In this document: one piece after another, positions 17,583-27,400 of the stretch | Layout: each line of letters starts with the position of its first letter | Position numbering within the stretch: position 1 is the stretch's first letter | NCBI GenBank assembly: GCA_046329435.1 | Contig: JAXLUR010000002.1 | Location: 1-64,000 of the forward strand | From: M3007 sp046329435 | Lineage (GTDB): Bacteria; Bacteroidota; Bacteroidia; Chitinophagales; Saprospiraceae | Direction: 5' to 3' | DNA: 64,000 bases | Notes under the pieces: model-generated | Seen by the model: only the letters and a program-made list of their open reading frames with translations | Told to the model about the DNA's origin: nothing | Databases searched by the model: none | Program-made: the position numbers and the translations under genes

Positions 17583-18362
17583 TCAGCCGGGATAGCGCAC
17601 TACTTTTCCCTCGTTTTCAAAAAATTTTAACGAGACATCCTGTCCGTCGAACACGGCGTAGGAATTGAAGCGCATCCAGTCGCCCAGATTGATGTAGCGG
17701 CTGCGGTTGTTTTTGAGGCGCCAGTCGATGGGCAGGTGGCGATGCCCGAACACGAAAAAGTCGGGTTCGATGCCCTGGTCGATTTTGCGATGGCAGTACT
17801 GGAGCAGCCATTCGCGGTCGTCGCCGAGCCAGCTGCGTTCGGCTTCGGGTGTGGCGGCCCGGCTTTGGCCGCTGGCAAAATGGGCCAGTTTGCCGCCCCA
17901 ATCGGGGTGAAGCCAGCGAAACAGCCATTGCGCCCATGGATTGGAAAAAACCTTTTTCATGCGTTTGTAGCCCAGGTCATTGGGCCCCAGGCCGTCGCCG
18001 TGGCCGATGAAAAAGGATTTGCCGCCAATGTCGATCCGGATTGGTTTTCGATGCACGGGGATGCCGAACTCCTGTTCGAAATAGCCGAACATCCACAGGT
18101 CGTGGTTGCCGGTGAAGGCTTCGATGGGCAGTCCTCCGTCGCGCAGCTCGGCCAGTTTGCCCAGCAGGCGGTTGAAGCCTTTGGGCACCACCGAACCGTA
18201 TTCGAACCAGAACTCAAAAATATCGCCCACCAGGAAGATGCGTTCTGCTTCAGGCGCGCACTGGTCGAGCCAGCGCACCAGCTGGCGCTCGCGTTCGCGT
18301 GAGGGCAGGCGCGCGTCGGCGCCAAGGTGAAAATCGGAGGCGAAGAATGTTTTTTTGGACAT
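17583..18362 (-). CDS. lpxH: UDP-2,3-diacylglucosamine diphosphatase
   Basis: The 259-residue metallophosphoesterase makes lipid X and UMP from UDP-2,3-diacylglucosamine in lipid A synthesis at the inner membrane. The five metal motifs are visible: ASDFHLGAD, VGDIFEFWFEYG, TGNHDLW, IGHGDGLG and FGHRHLP. WLHPDWGGKLAHFAS is the lid region. The length is a little above the E. coli enzyme. A TACTTTTG promoter element lies 19 nt upstream. Together with hldD at 23.5 kb it shows that the organism makes LPS with a heptose-containing core. Confidence 0.93.
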   Translation of the reverse strand: MSKKTFFASDFHLGADARLPSRERERQLVRWLDQCAPEAERIFLVGDIFEFWFEYGSVVPKGFNRLLGKLAELRDGGLPIEAFTGNHDLWMFGYFEQEFGIPVHRKPIRIDIGGKSFFIGHGDGLGPNDLGYKRMKKVFSNPWAQWLFRWLHPDWGGKLAHFASGQSRAATPEAERSWLGDDREWLLQYCHRKIDQGIEPDFFVFGHRHLPIDWRLKNNRSRYINLGDWMRFNSYAVFDGQDVSLKFFENEGKVVRYPG

Positions 18363-18380
18363 GAATCAGGTGATGGGCGA

Positions 18381-18388
18381 CAAAAGTA
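18381..18388 (-). promoter_or_regulatory. Bacteroidota -7 promoter element for lpxH
   Basis: On the minus strand TACTTTTG matches TAnnTTTG and lies 19 nt before the lpxH ATG. Confidence 0.45.
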
Positions 18389-18430
18389 CAGGTATTTCAA
18401 AGCACAATTTCCCCGCAACTCCTTTCCTTT

Positions 18431-19354
18431 ATGCTAAAAAAAATGCGCACCCATTACGCTCTATCTCCTGTGGTACTGCCGCTTTTGCTGCTGTTGCCCT
18501 TTTACCTTCAACCTGCTTTCCCGCCCCTGCCCGATCACATGGTATTGATCAAAGGCGGCACTTTTATGATGGGCGATGCCAAGGGCGAAGACGATGAAAA
18601 ACCCGTCCATAAAGTCACGGTCAGCGATTTTTACCTGTCGAAATACGAAGTTACCGTGGCCGAATTCAAGGCTTTTGTCGATGCCACCGGCTACAAAACG
18701 GTGGCTGAAGAAGCGGGTATGTCATTCGTCTGGACCGGCTATAACTGGGAGTCAAAAGACGACGTGGACTGGCGCTGCGACACGAAAGGCCGGCCTCTTT
18801 CTTCGGGCGATTACAACCACCCCGTCATTCACGTCGCCTGGAAAGATGCGGTGGCCTACTGTGCCTGGCTCTCGCGGCAATCCGGGAAAACCTGCCGGCT
18901 GCCTACCGAAGCCGAATGGGAGTACGCCGCCGGCAACGGGGCAAAACACACCCGTTTCAGCTGGGGCAACAAGCCGCCCGGCAAAAAGAAGGTGGCCAAC
19001 GTGGCCGACCAGTCGGCACACAACGCCATCTCGGACGGCCAAATCTTTGAAAAATACAACGACGGCTTTGACTACACCTCGCCGGTGGGCTCCTTTTTGC
19101 CCAACAAACTGGGTTTGTACGACATGACGGGCAACGTGTGGGAATGGTGCAGCGACTGGTATTCCTCCGAATACTACGCCGAAAGCCCCGAACGCAATCC
19201 CAAAGGCCCGAAAACCGGCGATAAACGCGCCTGGCGCGGCGGTTCCTGGGTCAATGTCGAATTTGCAAGCCGTATCACTTTCCGCAGCTATGGCGAACCC
19301 GATGCCGTCAATTTTGCTTTCGTGGGGTTCAGGGTAGCCTGCGACAAGGACTAA
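18431..19354 (+). CDS. Exported SUMF1-fold (formylglycine-generating-enzyme-like) protein
   Basis: The 307-residue protein has a hydrophobic export signal (residues about 12-32) followed directly by a full SUMF1/FGE-sulfatase fold: MVLIKGGTFMMGDAKGEDDE, KVTVSDFYLSKYEVTVAEF, CRLPTEAEWEYAAG, LYDMTGNVWEWCSDW and WRGGSWVN. The C-terminal segment that in true FGE holds two catalytic Cys residues reads SWVNVEFASRITFR here, with no Cys. Sulfatase activation is therefore unlikely, and it is more likely a structural or binding variant, as in GldJ and GldK. It is the first of three SUMF1-fold genes. A strong 16-bp hairpin separates it from the next. Confidence 0.88.
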   Translation: MLKKMRTHYALSPVVLPLLLLLPFYLQPAFPPLPDHMVLIKGGTFMMGDAKGEDDEKPVHKVTVSDFYLSKYEVTVAEFKAFVDATGYKTVAEEAGMSFVWTGYNWESKDDVDWRCDTKGRPLSSGDYNHPVIHVAWKDAVAYCAWLSRQSGKTCRLPTEAEWEYAAGNGAKHTRFSWGNKPPGKKKVANVADQSAHNAISDGQIFEKYNDGFDYTSPVGSFLPNKLGLYDMTGNVWEWCSDWYSSEYYAESPERNPKGPKTGDKRAWRGGSWVNVEFASRITFRSYGEPDAVNFAFVGFRVACDKD

Positions 19355-19377
19355 GCCTACTGCCAATACAACACGAA

Positions 19378-19414
19378 ACCCGTTAAAAGCAGGCTTAACC
19401 TGCTTTTAACGGGT
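19378..19414 (+). terminator. Hairpin after the first SUMF1 gene
   Basis: A perfect 16-bp stem (19378-19393 with 19399-19414) with a 5-nt loop CTTAA follows the stop by 23 nt. The T tail is weak (GGTTTATAC). It could terminate transcription or protect the mRNA end. Confidence 0.65.
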
Positions 19415-19452
19415 GGTTTATACTGAGCTCCCAAACTCAATCCCTCATCCAC

Positions 19453-21441
19453 ATGAATACCCGCCTGCCTTCGCTTTTGTTATTGCTGTTGCTTCCGCTG
19501 CGCTTGCCCCTGCCGCTTTCCGGGCATGCCGGCCCGCTCCCGCCAGCCCGGCACGACTATGCCCTGTTTTTTGCCGTCAATGATTATGCGACCAATTCCG
19601 GCTTCGACGACCTGAGCAAACCAATCGCGAATGCCGAGGCGATTGCAACCGAATTGAAAGACCATTACGGCTTTCAGATCGAAGTGGTGAAAAACCCCAC
19701 GCTGGATCAGATTGAAGCAAAACTGGACGAATACCACCGCCTGTTTGCACAAAATCCGGAAGGCCGGTACCCTTCCACCGGGCAACTGCTGATTTATTTT
19801 TCCGGCCACGGATTCGCCGAAAACAACAACGGCTTTTTTATTCCCTCCGACGGACAGTCCGACAAACTGTATCGCACGGCCTTCCCGTATAACGTCTGGC
19901 GCGAATACATCGACCGAATGGACTGCCGGCACGTCATGGTGGTCATCGACGCCTGCTACTCGGTTACCTTCGACCCCGACTGGTACAACCGAAAAATGGA
20001 CCCCGGCGACTTCCGGCGACCCGGCGAACTCAGCGAGGGCGACCGGCTCCTGCTGAACAATGAACTCGACAAATGCCGGATCGTATTCAGCTCCGACGGC
20101 TCCGAAGACAAGGTGCCCGAACGTTCAAACTTTGCCCGGAAAATGCTCGAAGGATTGCGCACCGGCCCCCGGCAAGACGGGATGCTGACTTCCGAAGGAC
20201 TGGCCGGCTACCTGCGCTTTGCCAGCCCCAAACCCCGTTTAAGCACGTTCGGCAGCGATGAAAACGGCTCTTTTTTGTTTGTTCAAAAAAACGCCAATAC
20301 CTCAACAACCTCTGTGCAACAGGCAACCGACCTTGAAAAGGACCTCCTGGCGTGGAAAAGCGCCAAGGCCGCCAACACCATCGCAGGGTACGAAAATTAC
20401 CTGAAGCAGTTTCCCGACGGAGAATTCAAAGCGCTGGCTCAAAACGCCATCGCCACCATCGATCAGGACCTGGCCCTGCGCCGCGACGACCTGGCCTGGG
20501 AGGTGGCCCAGGAGAAAAATACCAGGACCGCTTATGAAAAATACGGGTCAGAATTTCCGACTGGCCGGCACCAGGCGGAGGCGGAATCCCGAATGAAAAA
20601 ACTGGACAGCGACGTCGTCAAACCGCCGGCGGATGACGGCATGGTGCTCATCAAGGGCGGGACTTTTCAAATGGGCAGCAACAAAGGCGCCTCCAATGAA
20701 AAACCCGTGCACACGGTCACCGTCAGCGATTTTTACCTGTCGAGCAAGGAAGTGACGGTCGCTGAATTCAGCGATTTTGTAGAAGCGACGGGTTATAAAA
20801 CCGATGCGGAAAAGGTCGGCTATTCCTACCGCTGGGGCGAAAACGACAAAAAACAGGGCGCCAACTGGCGCTGCGACGGGCAGGGCAATATTTTACCACT
20901 TTCCGAATACAACCACCCGGTCGTGCATGTCAGCTGGAACGACGCAGTGGCCTATTGCAACTGGATGTCCAAAAAGACAGGCCTCAATTATCGGCTGCCC
21001 ACCGAGGCGGAGTGGGAGTACGCCGCCGGCAATGGCGCGCAGCACACCCGTTTTTCCTGGGGCAATGAAGAACCGCTGAAAAAGAGGGTCGGCAACATCG
21101 CCGACGACGATGCCAAAACTATCGTCACCGGCTTGCCTGCCCCCAACGGATATTCAGACGGCTACGTAATGACTTCTCCGGTCGGAACTTATGAGCCGAA
21201 CACGCTGGGCTTGTACGACATGACGGGCAATGTGTGGGAATGGTGCAACGACTGGTTCGGCAGCTACACCGCACAGGCGCAGGTCAATCCCGTACCCAAG
21301 AGATCGAGTGAAGACAGGGTGGTAAGAGGCGGCGCTTGGCACTGCGCCCCCGAATATGCAACCGTCACTGCTCGGGGCAGTGTGGGGCCGAGTTACAGTG
21401 TGGCGGTGATCGGTTTTCGTACGGCGCGTTCTGTCAATTGA
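19453..21441 (+). CDS. Exported caspase-like protease fused to a SUMF1 domain
   Basis: The 662-residue product has three parts after a signal peptide (about 1-25). Residues 35-285 are a peptidase C14 caspase-like domain: FFAVNDY, LLIYFSGHG with His119, and VMVVIDACYS with Cys168 give an intact catalytic dyad. Residues 295-385 hold two repeats of the form DLxAW..A...NT..aYe.Y...FP.G. Residues 397-662 are a SUMF1 fold (MVLIKGGTFQMGSN to GFRTARS). The FGE Cys-pair region reads RGGAWHCAPEYATV, with one Cys only. By family knowledge such caspase-SUMF1 proteins are likely proteases with a binding domain. The substrate is unknown. Confidence 0.88.
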   Translation: MNTRLPSLLLLLLLPLRLPLPLSGHAGPLPPARHDYALFFAVNDYATNSGFDDLSKPIANAEAIATELKDHYGFQIEVVKNPTLDQIEAKLDEYHRLFAQNPEGRYPSTGQLLIYFSGHGFAENNNGFFIPSDGQSDKLYRTAFPYNVWREYIDRMDCRHVMVVIDACYSVTFDPDWYNRKMDPGDFRRPGELSEGDRLLLNNELDKCRIVFSSDGSEDKVPERSNFARKMLEGLRTGPRQDGMLTSEGLAGYLRFASPKPRLSTFGSDENGSFLFVQKNANTSTTSVQQATDLEKDLLAWKSAKAANTIAGYENYLKQFPDGEFKALAQNAIATIDQDLALRRDDLAWEVAQEKNTRTAYEKYGSEFPTGRHQAEAESRMKKLDSDVVKPPADDGMVLIKGGTFQMGSNKGASNEKPVHTVTVSDFYLSSKEVTVAEFSDFVEATGYKTDAEKVGYSYRWGENDKKQGANWRCDGQGNILPLSEYNHPVVHVSWNDAVAYCNWMSKKTGLNYRLPTEAEWEYAAGNGAQHTRFSWGNEEPLKKRVGNIADDDAKTIVTGLPAPNGYSDGYVMTSPVGTYEPNTLGLYDMTGNVWEWCNDWFGSYTAQAQVNPVPKRSSEDRVVRGGAWHCAPEYATVTARGSVGPSYSVAVIGFRTARSVN

Positions 21442-21465
21442 TCTTTTTACATAAAAAACCTGTTT

Positions 21466-22392
21466 ATGGCCAGGCGTTTTACTCCGCTATTGCTGTTTGT
21501 CCTCCCCTTGCTGTCTTTGCCACTGTCGAATGGCACGGGGGCTTCGGCCCTGTTGGTTATGGCCCCGAAGCAACCCTTCACGGTAGTTGAAGTACTCATT
21601 CCCGGCGGCACTTTTCAAATGGGGACCAACGAAGGGTATGCAGAAGAAGCGCCTGCTCATCAGGTCACACTCGACAGTTTTTACCTCGGCCGGTATGAGG
21701 TCACTGTGGCCGAATTCAAAGCTTTTGTCAAAGCAACCGGCTATAAAACCGATGCGGAAAAGGCCGGCCACAGCACGGTTGCATTCGGTTTGAGCTGGGA
21801 GGAACAACGCAAGGTAAACTGGCGCCATGACGCCCTGGGCAAACGCCGCCGCCAGGCGGATTACAACCACCCCGTGCTGCATGTCAGCTGGAACGATGCG
21901 TCGCAATATTGTCAGTGGCTTGCCCGGAAGACAGGCCTGGCTTACAGGCTGCCCACCGAAGCCGAATGGGAGTATGCAGCGGGCAATGGCGCCAGACATA
22001 CCCTGTACAGCTGGGGCGACAATTGCCTGGTGAGCCCGCCCTCGGGAAATGTGGCCGACCTCGCGGCCCAACGTGACTTTCCGGGTTTTATCATTTGCAA
22101 TGGCTACATCGACGGATACAGCCTCACGGCCCCGGTCGGAACCTTCCCGCCCAACGATCTTGGGCTGTATGATATGACCGGAAACGTGTGGGAGTGGTGC
22201 AGCGACTGGTTTGGGCCTTATACTGCTCAAAATCAGACCAATCCGCAGGGGCCTTCATCGGGTACGCTTCGCGTCGTACGGGGCGGGTCGTGGTACGAAG
22301 GCCCGAATCTTTACCGGGTGACATTCCATGGGGGCATCTCGCCGGACTCCCACAACCATGCTATCGGCTTCCGGCTTGCCAGAACCCTCTGA
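21466..22392 (+). CDS. Exported SUMF1-fold protein, third paralogue
   Basis: The 308-residue protein starts 24 nt after the caspase-SUMF1 stop, so the two are probably co-transcribed. A signal peptide (LLLFVLPLLSLPLSNGTGA) is followed by a complete SUMF1 fold: VLIPGGTFQMGTNEGYAEEA, DSFYLGRYEVTVAEF, YRLPTEAEWEYAAG, LYDMTGNVWEWCSDWFGPY and RGGSWYEGPNLYRVTF. As in the first paralogue, the catalytic Cys pair of FGE is missing. It is closest to the C-terminal half of its upstream neighbour (ATGYKTDAEKAG against ATGYKTDAEKVG), which points to local duplication. Confidence 0.88.
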   Translation: MARRFTPLLLFVLPLLSLPLSNGTGASALLVMAPKQPFTVVEVLIPGGTFQMGTNEGYAEEAPAHQVTLDSFYLGRYEVTVAEFKAFVKATGYKTDAEKAGHSTVAFGLSWEEQRKVNWRHDALGKRRRQADYNHPVLHVSWNDASQYCQWLARKTGLAYRLPTEAEWEYAAGNGARHTLYSWGDNCLVSPPSGNVADLAAQRDFPGFIICNGYIDGYSLTAPVGTFPPNDLGLYDMTGNVWEWCSDWFGPYTAQNQTNPQGPSSGTLRVVRGGSWYEGPNLYRVTFHGGISPDSHNHAIGFRLARTL

Positions 22393-22430
22393 AGCCATTC
22401 GATGGCTTGTCCCAGGCCTGTAACGCGGCT

Positions 22431-23399
22431 TTATCTCCCGCAAACCAGCACCCTCGTTTTTTCCATCAAGCCGTCTGAATAGCTTTTTATAAATGGCAAA
22501 AAAACGCCGCCCAGGTCGAGGTAATCGCCCCGGCCTTCCCGTTCATACGGGCTATTGCCTGCCTTGACCTCCAGCAGGCATTTGACCCGGCAGCCGCTTG
22601 CCCCCCCCTGGTAAACGAGGGTAAATGACAGTTTTTCGTACCGAATCCAGTCGGCCGGCTTGCCATTTTGGGCTAAAAAAGGTCGGACAACCGATTCGGG
22701 CGCCTGCCACAGGCTTTCGCCACAGAGATTGGTCACTTCAAAGCGCCAGCAATCGCCGGCTTTTTGCGGCTCGCTGATGTCGGGCGGCAGGCTGTCGCAG
22801 CGAAGGCCGAGAAAGTAGTGGCGCAAAAAATCGCAGGATTGCTGCAATACGATGTCGCGCGGGAATCGCCTGCCGCATTCAAAAACCGAAGGCTGCGGCA
22901 TGCCCGAAAGGTCGCCGGGCGATATGCTCACCGAGCGGGTGGCGCTCATGTCTCCTGCGGAATCGATGCCGATGCCGTTTTCGTCCGTATAAACTGCCCG
23001 GAAAAAACCGGGCTCGCGGCGCGGCTCGTAGGTGTCGTAAAGTTGAAGGTCGGCTGCCGCGGGGGGCAGGTCCATAAGATGCAACATTTTGAAAAACAGC
23101 GCATCCTCGAGCCGAAGGCCGGTCTGACGCGTTGCGTAATCCGCTTGCAGTTGCCGCCACATGGCCTTGACGGTGTCGGTGTTTTCGGCGGGAAATTGCA
23201 GGTAAAGCGAGAGATGTTGCGCCGACACTTCGATACTGCGCACCGAAAGGCGGGGCGCCAATCCTGTTTCGGCGAGCCAGCGCTGATAATTTCCGGCCTG
23301 TTGTTCGAAAAATGCCCGGTCGCGGGTCAGGTCTTCCTGTGCGTGCAGGGCGGAAGCGGCGGCCAGACAGAAGCCGAAGAGAAAAATCCGGAGCGTCAT
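22431..23399 (-). CDS. Exported protein of unknown function
   Basis: The 322-residue protein has a signal peptide (MTLRIFLFGFCLAAASALHAQ). The mature part is mixed alpha/beta with several Cys residues (FECGRRF, QQSCDFL, LRCDSLP, GASGCRVKCLLEV) that could form disulfides in the periplasm. A -7 element (TAGTTTTG on the minus strand) sits 24 nt upstream. It is divergent from hldD and converges with the third SUMF1 gene. I did not recognise a family and no catalytic motif stands out. Confidence 0.75.
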   Translation of the reverse strand: MTLRIFLFGFCLAAASALHAQEDLTRDRAFFEQQAGNYQRWLAETGLAPRLSVRSIEVSAQHLSLYLQFPAENTDTVKAMWRQLQADYATRQTGLRLEDALFFKMLHLMDLPPAAADLQLYDTYEPRREPGFFRAVYTDENGIGIDSAGDMSATRSVSISPGDLSGMPQPSVFECGRRFPRDIVLQQSCDFLRHYFLGLRCDSLPPDISEPQKAGDCWRFEVTNLCGESLWQAPESVVRPFLAQNGKPADWIRYEKLSFTLVYQGGASGCRVKCLLEVKAGNSPYEREGRGDYLDLGGVFLPFIKSYSDGLMEKTRVLVCGR

Positions 23400-23422
23400 A
23401 TTTCTGAAAAGGGATGCATGGA

Positions 23423-23430
23423 CAAAACTA
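23423..23430 (-). promoter_or_regulatory. Bacteroidota -7 promoter element for the unknown exported protein
   Basis: On the minus strand TAGTTTTG matches TAnnTTTG, 24 nt before the gene. It is one half of a divergent promoter pair with the hldD element. Confidence 0.45.
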
Positions 23431-23459
23431 CAAAGCGCCGACGATGTCGCCCAATCGCC

Positions 23460-23467
23460 TATTTTTG
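23460..23467 (+). promoter_or_regulatory. Bacteroidota -7 promoter element for hldD
   Basis: TATTTTTG matches TAnnTTTG and lies 31 nt before the hldD ATG. Confidence 0.5.
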
Positions 23468-23497
23468 CCCCTCATTTCGCCATTCAATCTTTGATTT

Positions 23498-24475
23498 ATG
23501 ATCGCAGTTACCGGCGCCGCCGGCTTTATCGGTTCCTGTATGGTGCGCCGCCTCAACGACGCGGGTTATACCAATCTGGTCGTGGTCGATGAATTCAGCC
23601 GCCCCGACAAAATGCGCAACCTGGAGGGCAAGTCTTTCCGCGAACAAATCCACCGCGACAACTTCCTGCGCTGGCTCGAACGCCACCACGCCGACATCGA
23701 GGCCGTGCTGCACCTCGGCGCCCGTACCGATACGACGGAAATGGATACCGCCATTTTCGACCGCCTCAACCTGGAATACTCCAAATCAATGTGGATGCTC
23801 TGCGCAGGTTTCCGGATTCCGCTGTTCTACGCCAGCAGCGCCGCTACCTACGGACTGGGCGAACTGGGCTACTCCGACGATCATGCGACCATCCCCCGAC
23901 TCAAACCGCTCAATCCCTACGGCCAGAGCAAGCAGGATTTCGACGTGTGGGTGCTCGAACAACTGCGCGATACACAACAGGCGCCGCCGGCCTGGGCAGG
24001 GTTTAAATTTTTCAATGTTTATGGCCCCAATGAATACCATAAAGGCCGCATGGCTTCCGTGATTTTTCACACCGCCCGTCAGATCAAGGCCACCGGCAGT
24101 ATGAAACTTTTCCGCTCCCACCGGCCCGATTATCGCGACGGCGAGCAAAGCCGCGATTTTATCTACGTCAAAGATGTGGTGGATGTGTTGTTGTTTTTCC
24201 TTGAAAAACGCCCGCCCAGCGCGATTTTTAACCTGGGTACGGGCAAAGCCCGCACCTTCCTCGATCTGGCCAAAGGTACCTTCCATGCCCTGGGCCTCGA
24301 ACCGAACATTTCCTTCATCGATACGCCGGCCGACATCCGTGATACGTACCAGTATTTCACCGAAGCCAACATGGACAAACTCCGCGCTGCCGGCTACCTC
24401 GAACCCTTTTACGGGTTGGAAGAAGGCATCGAAGACTATGTGCAGCGTTATTTGAAAGAGGAACTGATCTGGTAA
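23498..24475 (+). CDS. hldD: ADP-L-glycero-D-manno-heptose 6-epimerase
   Basis: The 325-residue NAD(P)-dependent enzyme of the extended SDR family converts ADP-D,D-heptose to the L,D form used in the LPS inner core. The Rossmann motif is TGAAGFIG at residues 5-12. The catalytic Tyr141 and Lys145 lie in NPYGQSKQDF, and ASSAATYG supplies the Ser/Thr. NVYGPNEYHKGRMASV and SRDFIYVKDVV are typical of HldD rather than GalE. It starts at ATG 23498 with no upstream in-frame ATG needed. No other heptose genes (hldE, gmhA) are in the window. Confidence 0.94.
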   Translation: MIAVTGAAGFIGSCMVRRLNDAGYTNLVVVDEFSRPDKMRNLEGKSFREQIHRDNFLRWLERHHADIEAVLHLGARTDTTEMDTAIFDRLNLEYSKSMWMLCAGFRIPLFYASSAATYGLGELGYSDDHATIPRLKPLNPYGQSKQDFDVWVLEQLRDTQQAPPAWAGFKFFNVYGPNEYHKGRMASVIFHTARQIKATGSMKLFRSHRPDYRDGEQSRDFIYVKDVVDVLLFFLEKRPPSAIFNLGTGKARTFLDLAKGTFHALGLEPNISFIDTPADIRDTYQYFTEANMDKLRAAGYLEPFYGLEEGIEDYVQRYLKEELIW

Positions 24476-24480
24476 AAAAC

Positions 24481-27400
24481 TCACCTGACCAGGGTAAGCT
24501 CCCCCTTTAATACCTGCCGGTCGCCGTTGGCAAAGCGCAGTTCGACGTGGTACACGTACACGCCGGCCGGCAAATCACGCCCTCTGAAACGGCCGTCCCA
24601 GCCGTATGCAGGGTTGTTGGGCGGGAAGTTGCGGCGTTCGAAAACCAAAGCCCCCCAGCGGTCGAATATGCGCAACACGTCGATCTGTTGCAACTCCGGC
24701 CCGCCGTAGATGGTAAAAATGCCGTTGGCACTGCCGCCCGGCAGAAAAGCTGTGGGCTGGTACACCGCCCCGCCCCGGCGGACGTCGATTCGTAGCCCCA
24801 CAGAGTCGCTGCAACCGGCTTCCGACAACACCGACACCTGCACCCAGGTCGTGTCGCCGAGGTCGAGCGATTGCATCAATTGATGCTGGACAGGGAAAAG
24901 ATCGGCCGGCGCCCAGTGAATTTCCGTCAAGGCGACCGACTGCAATGCAAGGGTGGCTGTCAGGTCAAAAATTTCACCGGCCGACACAGGATTGGCCGAA
25001 GCAAACAGCGACAAACCGAGCGGCGGCGGCTCGTAAATGCTGATGGTGTCGTATAAAATGCACCCTTCGGCATCGCGTACGGCGACAATAAATTCGCCCG
25101 GAGGCAGTCCGTTAAAAGTGTTTTCTGTTGTAAATGCCTGATTATTAAGAGAAAACTCATAGGGCGGCAGCCCGCCGCTCACACTGTCTGCGCTGATTTG
25201 CCCGTCAGTTGCGCCAAAACAGGACACCGAGTCCGCGCTGAGCCAAAGGGCATCCAGACCTGCCGCAAAGCTTACCCAAACGGTATCGTACGCTATGCAA
25301 CCATTTTGTACATCAAAGGCCTGCAGGCGGTAAATCCCCGGCTGTGCGGTTTCCAGTACAGGCGTTGCGCCTTCGTCGGCCCAAAGTCCGTTGGCCCAGA
25401 CCGCCCAGCGCAGCTCGACCCCGGGCGCTTCCGATCCGCTACCGTCGAGCGCGATACTGCTCTGATCACATGGGATTTGGGCGGCGTCCGCATCGATGAG
25501 GGCAAGGGGCGCAAGCGTATCGGCCGCGATATTGACCATTTGAGTGGCCGTGCAGCCGTAAGGATTGGTCGCCGTTACGGAATATTCGCCCGCCAGCCCG
25601 ACAGATTGCAAAGCCCCGGCCAGCGTTTCGCCCGCAGGACTCAGCCATTGATAGGAAAGACCTGGCGGAAAAGCAGCCAGAGAAGCCAGGGGGGCGGCGC
25701 AGGTAATGATGCCGCCTTGAAGGGTAAAAGCCGGCGGCAAATCGACGGCCGGCACCACTGCACCCTGTGAAATGGAGCAACTGTTGCCATCGCTGAGGGT
25801 GAGCGAAATCGGGCCCGAACCCAAACCGGTCAAACCTGTGCCGGAAAGGCCGTTCGACCAGAGCAGTTGATAGGGCATGACTCCACCCGCCGGCTGGGCC
25901 ACGACGGCGCCCGTATGCTGCCCGCAGGTGTCGGCGACGACGTTGATGGAAACGGTGAGCGGTTGCGGTTGTGTGATCTCAAAATCTTGCTGAATGATGC
26001 AGCCTGCGGAGTCGGTCAGCAGCAGGTCGTACGGCCCGGCGGAAAGCCCCGTCAGGTCTGTCCCCGAGGCGCCATTCGACCAGAGCAATTGGTAGGGTTC
26101 GAGCCCGCCCTCGACGGCAATTGAAATTTGACCGTTGCTGCCACCGAAACAACTCACATGCACCAGATTGGTCAGCAGAACCTGCGGCATGCTGCCCTGC
26201 ACCACGACAAAGGTATCGGCCATCGTACAGCCTAAGCTGTCGGTCAGCAACACGCTGAATTCGCCGGGCGCCAGCATGTCGCGCACCGGCCCCGAGCCGC
26301 CATCCGACCAGTTGAAATTGAAGGGCGGGGCGCCGCCCGTCACGGTCAGCACGATACTGCCGGTTGCCGCGGTACAGCCTGCTGGCTCAACTGCGGCGCT
26401 CAGCTCGATGGGTATTGAAACCCAAACCCGTAGCGAGTCGCTGACGAAACAATTGCCCTGCCGCCCCGTTATCCGCAGCGTTATGCTGCTATCGGGGCTT
26501 ACGGTCACATCCGGGCAATCGGAACACGGAAAATTCGTCGAAGGCGACCAGTGAACTTCTTCAAAACCGGAGACAGAAAAATCGATCGATTCACCCGGGC
26601 AGATGCTCCGGTCGGGGCCCAGGTCCAGCGGCAAGGCGGTTTGCACGGCAATATGCATCGTGTCGGTATGCAGATTGCCGCATACATCCCATGCGTCGAG
26701 CCAATACGTACCCGGTCCGTAAGCCGTGTAAACACTGTCGGCCGAACCGTCGGCCCAGCGATAGCGGGCAAATCCGTTGCCGCCGTGCAGGGGCACCACG
26801 CTGCTGTTGCACAACAGGATGTCGGGGCCGAGGTCGAGCGTTGGCGGGTTGTAGTTCAGGTTGAAGAAAAACAGGTTGTTGGCGTAGAAACATTCGGTGA
26901 GGCCGGAGCCGGGGAAATCCTGCTCAGGTTCGAAAGGCGTCGGCAGGCTGCCATCGTCGTTGAGCATTCCGAAAATGGTTCCGTTGGGAGGCAGAGGCAG
27001 CGTAATGGTGAGGTTTTCACAGGAATTGGGCGCTATTTTTTGCGGCAAATACTGGGGCTGCCCAAGGCTTGGGGCTGTGCCCGTCGTGGGGTCGCCGAGG
27101 TAAAATTGCAGGGGCGTACCGGCCGGAAAATCAGCGCCGCCAGTGTTGCAAATGCGGAGGTAAACCTTCAAGCCGGCGGCTTCGCAAACAACGGAATCGA
27201 ACGTAACCGCTGCATCGGGCACGCACACATTGTTTGGTCCGCACTGGCAATCCGCGTCGGCGCAATCGGTCAGCCCGTCGGCATCGTCGTCGAGCCCGTT
27301 GTCGCAAATTTCGGGGCAGTTGACAGGCATCGTACACTGCGGCTCGAAATCCAGCGCGATATCCTCAAACACCAGGTTGAAATCGGCGACCGGGATGCTG

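Noticed and set aside
19453..20250. Caspase gene as part of an anti-phage system
   Set aside because: The protein has an export signal and no sensor, gasdermin or nucleotide-signalling gene is nearby.
18431..22392. GldJ/GldK gliding genes
   Set aside because: The SUMF1 fold is shared, but the proteins lack the lipobox, length and gldL/gldM/gldN context.
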